From Chrysomallon squamiferum (Eukaryota; Mollusca; Gastropoda; Neomphalida; Peltospiridae): a DNA stretch of 62,000 nt. The DNA is taken from assembly GCA_012295275.1 (NCBI GenBank), contig CM022665.1:8608976-8670975 (forward strand), given 5' to 3'. Shown here piece after piece: positions 1-13,235 of the stretch. The notes under the pieces were generated by a model. That model searched no databases and was not told where the DNA came from. It saw only the letters and a list, made by a program, of their open reading frames with translations. Position 1 is the first letter of the stretch, and the number at the start of each line of letters is the position of its first letter. Made by a program: the position numbers and the translations under genes.

Positions 1-118
1 ACTGGTGAAATTGGTGAGAAAAAAAATAAAAAAAAATAATAAATTAATAATAATAATAATATATAGATAGATAAGTGAAGACTGGTGAAATTGGTGAAAA
101 AAAAAATAATAATAATAA

Positions 119-155
<37 letters not shown>

Positions 156-319
156 GATAGATAGATAAGTGAAGACTGATGAAATTGGTGGAAAAAAAAA
201 TAATAATAAATTAATAATAATAATAATAATGATAATAATAATAATAATAATAATAATATATAGATAGATAAGTGAAGACTGGTGAAATTGCTGAAAAAAA
301 AAAATAATAATAATAATAA

Positions 320-350
<31 letters not shown>

Positions 351-460
351 TATAGATAGATACCTAGATAGATATATAGACACACGCACGCACACGATAC
401 GAAAACTCAACAATTGATTGTAATACTAATATAACACCAAGACTTGTGAAATTGGTGAAA
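1..460. repeat. Degenerate tandem array with GGTGAAATTGGTG core
   Basis: Five copies of a unit of about 80-165 bp: a core reading GAAGACTGGTGAAATTGGTG (cores near 1, 77, 171, 273 and 437), then an A-run, then an ATA/TAA microsatellite and a GATA run. The reverse complement of the core nearly matches the core of the direct array at 2.36-4.6 kb, so this is the same family in opposite orientation. The array is cut by the window start. The predicted low-complexity open frames here are microsatellite translations, not genes. Confidence 0.8.
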
Positions 461-1480
461 AAAAAATAATAATAATAATAATAACAGATAGATAGATAGA
501 TACTACAATTGATTGTAACACTAATATTAATATTTATAGTATTAATAATATTATAAGTCAAATTAATAGATTTATAAAATTAAAAATAATATTTGTAATT
601 GTTCAGATAATATCAAGTTGTAGTTGTAGTTGTAGTAGCAGAATACGTTGTAGTCGTTGTCATTGTAGAAGTGTCTATAATCTGAACTCCGAATACAGAG
701 ATCGCTTTGAATGTTCACGAAGTATGAATTGTTATTTCTTCATCAAGAGCGTGTTGCGGTTCTTTATGATACTGCCCTCTGACCTGCTGGAGAATATGGC
801 AATCCTAAATCCACTGGTTTGGGCACTATCACAATTGTTCATGATTATACGGATGATGGGAAGGATTGCACTGTTTACACAGAAAACACTATGCTGAAAA
901 GAGAAAAGTATTTACGGTTGACCATCATAATGGCTCCATTATACACAAGTATCCCGATTCGTGAGGATTTTGCGATAAAAAATGTTTCTTGCGTTTTTTC
1001 AGTCCTCAGCCATGGGAAATGGATCAAATTTAATCATCACCTGACTGATAAGTGAATTTATTTACCTTACCCGTGCGTGTGTGTTCCAGCACAATGCAAA
1101 CATTTTTGTAGTCTTTCTATACCATCCGTGATTGACAAAACTGAGAGTCCAAACATATCGGGTTGCAGAGCGAAAGAAATATTACTGTGTCTGCTGCAAC
1201 TTCGTGTCTCAGTACTGCGCTTGTCGTCTGACTCTGGTCTTCATGACGTCAGAGTATGCAAATTAATATTTGAAACTATAAACCGTTATATTTACGTAAC
1301 AAAAATTAGTTACGTATAATCTAACAATAACATGCTTGCAGCAATGGTGTGGTTTCTAATTTTGTCCCAGTGTATCTTACCGTTATCGTAAATTCTTTTA
1401 TCACAAAATTTAAAATTCTATGGAGTAGAAGCTAATGTATTTAATATTGGATTGTTTGTTTTAAAGAATAAAGAATGAAT
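461..1480. other. Unassigned, moderately GC-richer segment with short open frames
   Basis: After a short GATA/TAA tail the composition becomes less simple from about 600. The + strand frame through 790-1055 is open for about 88 codons and looks protein-like (it includes GEYGNPKSTGLGTITIVHDY), but an in-frame TGA lies just upstream and I see no convincing splice partner or known family. A second short open frame follows at 1077-1319. An AATAAA-like signal sits near 1466. It could be the terminal exon or 3' UTR of a gene lying to the left, a decayed gene, or noncoding. I do not assign a function. Confidence 0.3.
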
Positions 1481-2306
1481 GAATAATGTAATGTTGGTTT
1501 AACGATAATCCTGTAATTTTATTTATGATGACTTGGTGTGAAACATGTTTTTGTGGTGATAATAAGAGAAAAGAAGGCACTTATACCTCATATTAATTTC
1601 CTCGTTGATGTATATATTTAGGGACTAGAGGCTTAACTGTAAAAGCGATCGCTCCCCATTAACACATTTTTCCAAAGTGGCGCTTTTTTTAACACTAGTT
1701 CACTTGTGCGATAAAAGTCGAATGTTTATCATTTCTTATTTTTTTATATTATTTTATTTTATTTTATCGCTAGGCCTAAGAAGAATTTTCTGGACTCATT
1801 ACTTTATTTAAACAACCGCCCATTGTTTTGAAATGTCTGCTCAGTTGTGGGCCAGTTTAGATTGTCTGGAGAATATTTGCTCGCCACTGAAAGAGAATCA
1901 GCTACCGAGCTGGATTATAATAAAGTAATAGATAATGAATGCTGGAATGAAGTGCAGACGAAAGATAATGCTGTAGTTGCTTTATACATTTTTCACATTG
2001 CTTACTTTTGTTTTGGTTTCATTTTACGTTTAAAATTTTAAAAATTAAGAAATTATAAATAATTTCTACAATTACAAATATTATTATTGGTTTTATAAAT
2101 CTATTAATTTGTGTTTTATAACACTACTTATACTATAATTATTACTTATTATTAGTTTCAAATTATTGCTTTTGCATTTGACCATTCAGCCATTATTATA
2201 AGACTACAGCTGCAGATTATTATTATTTATTCTAATACAGTAACAGTTAATATTACTGTTACAATCTGTTAATTCGTATTGTGTGTGTGTTTTAATTTTT
2301 TTAAAA

Positions 2307-2307
<1 letters not shown>
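1481..2307. other. AT-rich intergenic sequence, nothing recognised
   Basis: Unique-looking AT-rich DNA. A short open frame at 1847-2041 has no recognisable features. The sequence becomes increasingly T/A-rich toward the microsatellite that opens the next array. Confidence 0.5.
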
Positions 2308-2354
<47 letters not shown>

Positions 2355-2718
2355 TTCCTCCAGTTTCATCAGCCTTCACTGCACCGGCAGTTCTAATCCA
2401 ACAGATATAATAACGGTGTATAACGTTATTTTTAAAATTAAAAAAATAATAATAATTAAAATAATTAAAATCTTCACATAACTTCACTGGTTATTTTCAC
2501 AAAATTTTATCGTTACTATATTCCAATTATACTATTATCGCAGTTCGTATTGTTATATATACATATATATATATATATTATCATTATTATTATTATTTTC
2601 TTTTTTTCCTGTTTTCTTTCTTTTGGTAAGAATTGTGGTCAAGTAAAGATAATAACTAAATCTGTGCTAAATTATTTCCTTTGCTAAATCATACATTGTT
2701 AAAAAGTGCATATCTAGT

Positions 2719-2775
<57 letters not shown>

Positions 2776-3060
2776 TTACTATATATATATATATTTTATT
2801 AATTTATTATTTTTGTTTTCCCCACCAGTTTCATCAGCCTTCACTGCAGTGTCAGTTGTAATACATATAATAGCGGAATAATGTTAACTTTAAAAAAAAA
2901 AAAATTAAATAAAATTAAAATTAAAATTCTCCACGTGACGTCACTAGTTATTCTGAATAGAAGCAATACATTTTGTCGTTACTATATTACTTCGAATTAT
3001 ATTATCACAATTTCATATTATTAGTAATATATTTCTTTTCTCAGTCTCTTTTATTTCTTC

Positions 3061-3094
<34 letters not shown>

Positions 3095-3236
3095 CTTAAT
3101 TTAGTCTTCACTAAAATTTATTTCTAAATTTTATAATTTTTAAACATTTTATTTAATATTATATTATTTTATTTATTTTATTATTATTATTAATGTGGGT
3201 TTTTTTGTTTGTTTGTTTTTTGTGGGGTTTTTTTGC

Positions 3237-3267
<31 letters not shown>

Positions 3268-3565
3268 CATAATAATCTCTTTAACGTTATTCTTAAAATT
3301 TAGAAAAACAAATAAAATAAAAATAGTTATTCTAAACCAATAAATTTTGTCGTCACTATATTACTTCTAATTATATTATTATTACAGTTTCGTATTATTA
3401 TTTTATTTTATTTTATTTTATTTTATATTTGTTTTCCTCTTTTGTTTCTTCGTAAAAATATTTGTTAATATTTTTTTTTTTTTATTTTTGGCCCTAATTT
3501 CATCAGTCTTCACTGCAGTGTCAGTTGTAACTAATACATATAATAACGGTGTATAACGTTATTTT

Positions 3566-3600
<35 letters not shown>

Positions 3601-4343
3601 GAACTCTTCATATGACGTCACTAGTTATTCTGAATAGGAGCAATAAATTTTGTCGTTACTATATTACTTCGAACTATATTATTATCACAATTTTGTATTA
3701 TTATTCATTATTTTATTTTATTTTATTTTTTCTCTCTCTCTTTTATTTCTTCTTGTTATTTTATTTTATTTTATTTTATTTTTTTTATTATTATTATTAT
3801 TTTTTTTAAATATACTTTCCGGTATATTATTTTTTTTATTATTATTTTTTTTTTTTCCCCAACCAGTTTCATCAGCTTTCACTGCAGTGGCTATTGTAAT
3901 ACATTTAATAACGTTACAAAAAAAAAAAAAAAAAAAAATAAAAAATATTCTTCCAGTGACATCACTTGTTACTTGTTTTTAAAGCGAAGCAATAACTTTT
4001 GTCGTTACTATATTACTTCGAATTATATTATTATCACAATTTCGTATTATTATTTATTATTTTATTTTATTATTTTTTTCTCTTTCTTTTATTTCTTCGT
4101 AAAAATATATATATATATTTGGGGTTTTTTCACCAATTTCATCAGTCTTAACTGCAGTGTCAGTTGTAATACATACAATAACAGTGTATAACGTTATTTT
4201 ACAAAAATATTAAAAAAAAAAAAAAAAAAAAATAAAAAAAATTGATCACGTGACGTCTCTGGTAACTCTAAACCGAAGCAGTACATTTTGTAGCTACTAT
4301 ATTAATTCTAATTATACTGTTATAATATTTCGTAATATCAGTA

Positions 4344-4418
<75 letters not shown>

Positions 4419-4725
4419 TTTTATTTTATTATGTTTTTTCTTTCTTACTTTTATTTTATTTTATTTTTTTCTCTTTTGTTTAATTCTGATCAAGTAAAGA
4501 AAATAGGTAAATCACTGCTAAATTTTGGAAAGCGCTTAAGCTGTAAATGTATTATATATATATATATGTTTATTAAAAATTCAGCCATAACTGCTGCGTC
4601 AGTTGTAATACATATAATAACGTTATTTTTAAAAATTAAAAAAAAGGAAAAGAAAGAAAGAACAGAGAAAAAAAAATTCTTCACGTGACGTCCCTGGTTA
4701 TTTTGAAGCAAAACAATAAATTTTA
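2308..4725 (+). repeat. Imperfect tandem repeat array with CACCAGTTTCATCAG core and CRE-like sites
   Basis: Six core-bearing copies (cores near 2361, 2826, 3496, 3863, 4131 and a decayed one at 4581) plus a coreless copy near 3267-3420. Each copy has the same order of parts: an ATT or poly(T) microsatellite, the core, TGCAGTGTCAGTTGTAATAC, an AACG/AACGTT step, a poly(A) run, a (CACG)TGACGTCACT block, then a conserved AGCAATAAATTTTGTCG segment and a TTACTATATTACTTC segment. Spacing between cores varies from about 270 to 670 bp because the internal simple repeats differ in length. The low-complexity open frames inside it are not genes. Confidence 0.8.
2721..2772. repeat. (GT)26 microsatellite
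   Basis: Uninterrupted GT dinucleotide run within one unit of the tandem array. Confidence 0.97.
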
Positions 4726-5520
4726 TCGTTACTTTATTTCTTCTAATTACACTGTTATCAGAATTCGTATTGTTATTAACTTTTTTCTCTTATTATTATT
4801 AACAATTGTGGTATTATTAATTAATTATTGAATTATTTTATTATTCAGATGCTGTAAATGTACTATTTTTTTTTTTTTTTTTTTTTTTTAGTCTAATCTT
4901 TATTCATTTACTTTTTAATAATGAATTTTTTTTCTGTCTCTCAGGCAGTGTGTTGAAACATTTCAGTTACTTCTTTCACTTAAAGTGTTTTTGTGTACCT
5001 GTTTAAGTTAATACGGTATATATATATTTTTTGACCACATTTGATTTATTGTTTATTTACTTATATATATATATATATATATATAAGTAAATAAACAATA
5101 AATCAAATATACACACACATACATAATTTCGTTTTAGTTGTTTATTATCATCATCATCATCATCATCATCATTATCATTATCATTATTATTATTAAAATG
5201 TTTCCCTTAAAAGATTCCACTGCTAATCTGACTTTATAAAATGTCACCAGTATATAAGTAATAAAATTTATATTAAAACGATTTTTCAAAGCGCATTAAA
5301 TTTATATTAGGCATATAATTATTTGAAGTCGATTCGTATGCGACTGTAGAAACTTTATATTTACTGACACACATCTGTTTGAATATTTTACTTCCCATCA
5401 AACAGTCTTTTAAAATAAATTTTTAAAAATAAAATAAAATAAAATAAAATACAGAATGTATATGAAACAACAGTTTTGTCAAGCAAAAATATTTCTAAAA
5501 TTTTTATTACAAGACATTAA
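4726..5520. other. AT-rich intergenic sequence with palindrome and TCA repeat
   Basis: Contains a poly(T) run near 4865-4889, the 70-bp palindrome at 5039-5108, a (TCA)n tract near 5150-5176 and an (AATAA)n-like stretch near 5430. No coding signal is visible. Confidence 0.5.
5039..5108. repeat. 70-bp perfect palindrome
   Basis: Every base from 5039 pairs with its partner to 5108 around an (AT)n centre at 5073/5074. The arms read ATTTGATTTATTGTTTATTT outward to centre, and the next pair (5038/5109) no longer matches. It could extrude as a cruciform or fold as a hairpin transcript. Confidence 0.95.
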
Positions 5521-5962
5521 AATATGAATAGCATAAAATCAGGATCAGAACGTTACAAATGTACACTTCAACATCATCAGAGGCAGACTTCGTGGCGAAC
5601 GGAACGATGAACCGCTTTGTTCTGGATCCACGTTTCAAAACCACCAGAGGTCATCTTCGCAGCTTCGGTACCTTTGGCAAAGCATCATTATGCAAAATCA
5701 CAACTTACGCAGTTACTTCGCTCCAAAAGAGTTCATCAGCCAAACAGATCGAAGAAGCAATCACACGGTAATGGGAGATGTTTTCAATATTTTGTTGGCT
5801 GAGCGTCGAAATAAGATCCAGCAGAAGAGTTCGTTCGTGGAAAAAGTGTTATTATCATCTTGTTCGGTTTCAGGTAGCAACTGGAAACTGGATATACCCT
5901 CACTTCATGCGATGCCTACGTCATCTGTTCGCGAGTCCCCGAGAGATGGATGCACCATTTGA
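5521..5962 (+). other. GC-richer open reading stretch, about 146 codons, unassigned
   Basis: One + strand frame is open from about 5521 to a TGA at 5960-5962 without needing an ATG; the first Met in frame is at 5690, giving 90 residues. A second frame is open at 5559-5771. Composition is markedly more GC-rich than the flanks. An acceptor-like TCAG at about 5540 could make it an exon, but I see no donor, partner exon or known domain. It is followed by a poly(T) run at about 5973. Possibly a decayed or lineage-restricted exon, possibly noncoding. Confidence 0.25.
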
Positions 5963-5973
5963 TGTCTTATTAT

Positions 5974-6005
<32 letters not shown>

Positions 6006-7628
6006 CATTTTATTTAGTTCATACAGGTTTATCCAAGAATTTCCTATTTTTTTTTATTATGTTTTCATACATCGTTCAGTTTTGAAGATTTCAACTGATC
6101 AAAAACAACAACAACATTATTAATAATAATAGTACATTCGCCCTTTATTGGTATTATATTTTTAAAATAAGTGAAAAAGTCATAAAAATGTTAAATTTAA
6201 AAAAAAATTTAACGTTAATTTCTTGTTTTTAGCAGTATATTTTCTAATTTGTGTATCTGTTTTTAATTTATAATGTTTATTTGTTTGTTTTGTTGTTGTT
6301 GTTTTTTTTTGTTTTTTTCCAGTACTGGTCACTTACTTTGCTGACTGAAAACTTATGTGATCAAAAATGATCGGATTATTTAATAAAAGAGAAGCAAAAT
6401 ATCATTCCAAAGTCAATTTTTGAAAATTTAACTAATTACCACGTTATATTATTGATCAGTACATTATTACAAATCGTTTACCATTGACAAACTATTTCAG
6501 ACGTAAAATTTATACGTTTCATATTTATCCTAACAAATCACTTACTCTTTAGTTAAAAAAGGAGTATTTTCAAATATTTTTATTAGCAGAAAACTCGTGT
6601 TTGTGTATGTGTGAAACAAATACGTAAATACATTTTTAAATAAATAAACAACATTTCTATTCCTATTAACACAAACTGGCTAATTCTAGTATTTTATTCA
6701 TCTGCTCAGTAACTTGTCACAAAGGAAGATCACGTATTCGGTGTAAAAAACAACGAACACGCCAGTAACTGGCAAAGCTGTTGACAAATAAAGAAGCATA
6801 ATAAATCTGGCGCCAAAACCTGTGACTGACTTCCTTTAATAAAACTGAAACCAAACAACAATAGGAACAAAATTACAACAACAGTAATTTAGTCTATGGT
6901 CAATGAAGATTAATATTAATAAACACATAAAATTAATTAATGTCAATAAATTAATTACATTAAAAGATAAAAGTCATTATTGCGTTTCATTAATAACTCA
7001 GTCTTTTGAGAATTTGTGCTCAATCTGCTTTTTCGTTTCTCGGCACACTTCTGCTAGGTTATTCATGTATAATTATGTTAAATGATTATGGGATAACAAA
7101 AATGGTTTGTTTAAAGAATTGTTTTTTAACTGTTTAATTTGTATTTATGTTTGAGTCAGTGTGTGCGTGTGAGAGAAAGTGAGTGATATTCAGTTTTTTA
7201 ATATAAGTTTCGCAAATAGGTTCTTGCTTTTTATTTTGTATCAGAATATACACCAAAGAAGAAACTGAACGAATCTTTCAATATTCAGAAGTTAGGAAAA
7301 GCGACATGCGCCACGTATCAGTTACTTAGCTAAGAACACAATTACTTACGGTATATCTCCTGATAAAACTATAACGGTGTATCTTTTACAGATACTAACG
7401 CATGTCTGTGCAAGGTACAGAGTGAAATTTGATTCTTTCAGACACACTCGCGTGTTGTGTCACGAACGTGATATATCATATTCTTTTATGTATAAGTATC
7501 ACTCTGTTAACTGTAATATAATATGCTACACCCTTTGATCAGGCACAGTTGCTTGGAAACTTCAGTTTACGCCCCCAAACAGCGCAATAACTAAAAAGCT
7601 GCACAGTTACTTTAGTGATTGAATTAAA
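5963..7628. other. Intergenic sequence and AMN upstream region
   Basis: AT-rich sequence with poly(T) runs near 5973-6005 and 6302. The last few hundred bases are less simple and carry the likely AMN promoter and 5' UTR. A sequence fitting the RFX X-box consensus (GTTGCTTGGAAAC, 7548-7560) lies about 70 bp before the AMN start codon; the match alone is weak evidence. No gene is seen between 5963 and 7628. Confidence 0.4.
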
Positions 7629-10600
7629 ATGACAGTTTTACGTCTGGTTGTGATTTTCTGCCTGTTAGGTGAGTTTCTATTAATTTCTCGTTGTTCATGT
7701 ATTTAATTACAAGTGTTAAGTACAAGTGGCTTTTAGGTATATTTTTTTTAGCTGTTTTGGTTTTTTTTGTCCCCACTCAGAAATGTTTTAATAATCAGTG
7801 TAGTAATTTTTAAACATTTTATAAAATACGTATAGTAGGTTGTTTTCCTTATTATACAAAACGTTACTGAATTAAAAAGTAATAGTAATAATAATATTAA
7901 CGTTGAAATCATTTGATGAAAATATACTGAGGATTTCAAACACGAGATAGTATTTAACATTAGCATATAAATATGTATGTTGTATGTATTGAAATTTTTC
8001 GATAAAATCTTAACTAATCATTGTGTAAATTCTGATTTTTATTATTATTATTACTATTATTACTGTTGTTGTTGTTGTTGTGGTTGTTGTTGTTTTATTA
8101 TTATTATTATTTTGTTGTTGTTGTTGTTGCATCATTTATTTAAATTAATGAAAGAGCGAACTTGCAAAATGAACGACACTGTAAAGTAAAAATAAATTTA
8201 GCATGGCAGTAAAAGAATATTTTATTACATCTGTTCTACCGATATTATTGTTTTATTATTGTTATTATTATTATTATTTCTTTTTTTTTTTTTTTTTTTT
8301 TTTCTACATTTTTTTATTATTGTTATTATTATTATTTCTTTAATATATATTTTTTTTATTTTTCTATATTTTTTTATTATTATTATTGTTTTTTTTTTTT
8401 TGTTGTTTTTTAACCTTTTTTATAGGCTCAAGCCAGTGTGGTTTTAAAAAATGGATCAAAGACACTAATTTTGAAAACGCAAACAACTGGAATGCTGGCC
8501 GCGCACCTTGTGGAAACGATGTAGTGAACATAGCAGACGACAGTCCTGTCATTTACATTCAGATGAATACAACTCTGAAAACACTGGTTAGATTTAATTT
8601 GTAAATATTTTATAAAGCAAATTAGATATCAGAGAAAGAATGAAAAAATTAATGAAATAATGAAAGTTTACTCAAAAGAAAAGAAAAGAAAAGAAAAAAC
8701 TCGCTGACAATATAAAGAACACTATTTAAATGTATTTTTCATTATTGGTCAGTCATCAGATTTATGCAGGTCTGCGTTGGTCTCACGTTACAAGACTATG
8801 TCAGTATGTTAAGGAATTAAACTCTGTTTTTCTATATGTTCTAGGTCATGATGTCAGTAATTGTTTATCGTAAACTTAAAGTTCAACCATTTAGCACCAA
8901 CTATATAAAGTTAATTCGACGTAGGTATTTATGCGATAAAACATATTTAAACATCTGAAGTCAGTAGATGAAATGCACTATGATTTTTGCAATCTGATAT
9001 CAAAATGATGAGAAAGATAAGATCATGGATATATGGTGGTAATTGTTTTAATAACGATAATCATTACGATCTGCGTTGTTGTTGCTGTTATTACTGCTGT
9101 TGTTGTTTTATGTCGTCGTCGTCGTTGTTGTTGTTACTGTTTTTGTTATTCAGATTTTGCCAGAAAACAGTGAGATTATTTTCGGTAAATGGGTAACTCT
9201 TGGTTTTACCGATCAGCCAGATTCGAGTTGTCGATCTTATTCTGGAGGTAAGTCAGCTAATTTTAAACATTAGTTTTAAATAACTTCCATATTTGAAACA
9301 TATTTATTCTGAAGTTGCATTCCATTATCATTATTATTATTGTTGATGTTGTTGTTGTTATTTATTTATTTATTTTAGTAATAATAAATTTAAATCTTTA
9401 TTAATGAGAAATCTGATACTAATAATATTCTTAACAGAGAGAGAGAGAGAAAAAAACGTAATTTCTATTTAAGAATATAAAATGACAAAAAGAACTGCCA
9501 ACAGAATTAATCACTGTCACATTAATATATAATAAACGTATATATCTCACATATACACAGAAATATACTAGTTAATATACAGTGAATAGTTATTAAATAA
9601 AAGAACTAGTATTATTTTAAAATTCGAGAAGTATATTATAAATGTCAAAAAGCACTGTTATATATACTCCCAATAGTAACTGCAAATTGCTTTTTACACT
9701 TTCATTTACTTTCATACTAAATTACATTTACTTCTACTAGATGTGGAATTTAACGTAAACAATCCAAGGAAGTGGATCGATCCCGCCAATTGGTGCTCTA
9801 CAGACACAGAACAAGGTTCCTGTCAACAAAAACCATTACTGGATTCTGAAAAAATACCTTGTTCTACGGACAATGTAGTTTTCCCCAGGAATCATTTGTT
9901 TACCGTAGACCTAGGACAGAATCTAAATTTTCGAATCAATAAACTGAAATTCTCTGGCACAGTGAGTATTTTCTGTATTTAAAACTGTTTCACTGGGAAA
10001 ACGTTCAGTTATATTACATTTAATCATTTACGGGTTCCAATTCGTAAATTGTATTACCTTCAGTGAAACATAATAAAACCAAATAGAGAATCTGCAGTGT
10101 TTGCTTATTAATTTTCAGAGTTTTAGCACGAGAAGTTTCCAACGGTATCTGGCTAGCCCAGATGGCAGGAGAATTTTCCCTCCACCGTCTGGGTCATCTC
10201 GGTCTACGGTCACGATTGCCAGACGTCCATCTAGTTGCGCTGACCGCACTGGGTGTGCTTCTGGTAATGATTATGGACAGGTTTGTTTTATAAAAATATA
10301 TATATATATATACTAGCTGATGCTTCTTTGTGTTGTTAATTTGTAAAACTGGCAAAGAATGCTAATTTTATTTTAATAATTTATTTTGGTGCTAAATATT
10401 TTACAGTTTACAAATAAAAAGAAGAATGAAAATGGAAAAGTGAACATTATAATCAGTAACCTTGGTCATTAAAAAAAAAAAAAAAAAACATTAATCACTT
10501 ATATTTGATAACAGTGTAGAAATTGCGAAAAACCTATTCGTAAAAAAAACCTATTAGGAACATGTACGGCGGTCCTTTCCCAGGGCAGACCAGTGTTAAA

Positions 10601-12323
10601 TAAGATCTGTGTGTTTTTACTTACAGATTTTCTCCCAGCTTTGTGCTATCATAACAAATAGGTGTGAAAGAGCGATGTGCAAAATGCTATACAACCAACA
10701 GGATCTTGTTGCAGGATGTGTGGTAAATTATTTAACTGTTTATCTTGCATCTCATCCAGACAGACGGACAAAGCAACATACAATTTTTTTTTTTTTTAAA
10801 ACCCCAAAATGATAAATTAATAATAATAATAATAATAAACGGACATAATGCTAAATAAGTGATTTCGTTAATTAATTGCTTGTTCATTATTTATTTTGAA
10901 AACTAATTTATTTCCTATTACAGTTCGATACGCCAGTGACTAACAGACATTTAGTTTCTTTTATTTAAATATACATATTAAATTTTAAAATGATTTACTG
11001 AAAATTGTAATTTATTTTACAGGCGCTGTTTTTAATGCAACCATTGCTCCCGCTTCAGGATTTCGTTTCAACGACTACAAAAATTTGTTTCAAGGATTTA
11101 TTAACAACAGTCAGGTATAAATTATCAGATCAAAATTCCGGGGACTATATTAACAACTTAAAAAATATTTAAATTTTAAATTAATTTTTGTTTTGAATAT
11201 ACAAAAAAATTGGATGATACAATATATGAAATAAAACGTTCGATATTTTTCAGATTCAGGTACGTTGTAAAAACAAATTTAGACCACCTTTGATTATATT
11301 TTAAAATAACAATTTATTTTTTAAAACGTTTCTTCTGTTAAATTTCACTGCTACATTTTAAAAGAAATATAATTAAAATTAAGTCTTTATTTTATTTATT
11401 TATTTTTGATTTGTAATAAAATTCACTTTATCTTGAAATAATAATTACTTGCCTCTTTTCTGTAATTCTGGACCCGCTCCTAATACTAACAATATTCCAC
11501 ACAATGTTACCAGGGCAGCAGAAATGTGTCTCTGATAGCCTCAAAGGTCCACGGTGGTTATATTCAAATGGTTTTGACAGATACGACAGGTGAAGCAAGC
11601 ATAAGAGTGGCCGCATCAATTCGTGATGACATCGATACAGGCAAAATCATACTACTACTACTTCTACTATTACTACTACTAATATCACTACTTCTACTAC
11701 TACTACTGCTACTATTACTGTTACTGTTGATATTATTACTATTATTATTATTATTATTATGAATAATATTATAAAATAAATAAATAAATAGAAATGTTAT
11801 TACTCAAAAACTGGAACGTTTGATTAAAAATTCATGGTGGTATAGTTTCAGTAATTTGCTCAATAAATGAAAAATGATTCTTGATGTTGTGACTTTATGA
11901 ATATTTTGTCTATTTCTGAAGTACTTGGACAACTATTGTTGTCAACCAGATCATAAAGTCATAACTCACACAACTTACTTCATAAATGGATAAATAATCA
12001 AGATAGCCGACGACTGTAAGACATCTTAAAACTAATGTTTTTATAGATCAAAGAAATGGCGGACATAAATACAGAATAGAAAGTTACCAACTTACAACAT
12101 CTGGAAATGGAATTCCCACAACTACTATATCATCTACTATAGCCAGTACTACAGCGACATCAGCATCTCAACGTACCAGTCATACGCCGGTTTCTATCAG
12201 TGGAAGTACTGGTGTTAGTGGAGGTCCGCCTGCATCACAAAGTCCTCTTGGTCAAAAGGGTAATTAGTTCCATTTCATTTTTTAAATTTTTTTTAACAAA
12301 TATAACTGAAATACATACATACA

Positions 12324-12357
<34 letters not shown>

Positions 12358-13204
12358 AATGCAAGAAGCAGCGCTATATACGTTTTTCTCTCTTACTTTA
12401 TTTTTCTTTTTCCACAATGAATTCATTTTATCTTAGAAGTTCTAAGTGAGACTGGCATTAACTCCCTTTTAGAAATCGTGACACCTACCTCGGATATTAA
12501 TGAAACTTCATAAATGTAAAAATTAAAATACAGTATGCAATATCGAAAATGTTTCACATGAATAACATTATCTGAAGATTGAAAAGATTCACATAAAAAC
12601 ACATCCTATATTTTGTTTTATTTTCGGTTAAAAGTTATAGTTACATAATAAATGATAATGCTGACTGTCTGTTTGGTTTCCCTGAAAAACAAACAAAATA
12701 ATAATAATACTTTTATATACAGAGTTCTGTACAAATATGCATTTTGCTGTATGTTGACTACAAATTAATGTTGTTCTGTATATTTTCTTCTTTTCAGGTA
12801 CGAAAGGAATGTCCGGAGGATCTGTGGCTGGGCTGGTTATTGGACTAATGTTGCTAATCGCTATAGTTGCCGTCATCGCCTTCTTCTTATACAGAAAAAG
12901 AATAGGGTAACAATCCCGTTTACATATTAATGTAACAAAAACAAAACAAAAAATATATATATAAATAATAATAATAATAATAATAATAGCAATAAAAACA
13001 GCAGCAGCAGCAGTAATAATTCCAGCAAAGATTTTTTTTTTTTTTTTTTTTTCGTGGTGTGTGTATGTGTGCGTGCGTGTTTTGTTTGTTTTTGTTTTTA
13101 GGGATGTTTATTATTATTATTACGTTATTTCTTTATTTCTTCTACAACTTTTTAAATTTAATATTATTTTATTATTATCAATAACAGGAACAACAACAAC
13201 AACA

Positions 13205-13235
<31 letters not shown>

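Noticed and set aside
3549-4688. Several open frames of 70-110 codons rich in Phe, Tyr, Leu, Ile
   Set aside because: They translate poly(T), TTA and TTTA runs of the repeat array; no real protein composition.
7548-7560. X-box (RFX) match upstream of AMN
   Set aside because: The consensus is loose, one match is expected by chance, and AMN is not a standard ciliary gene.
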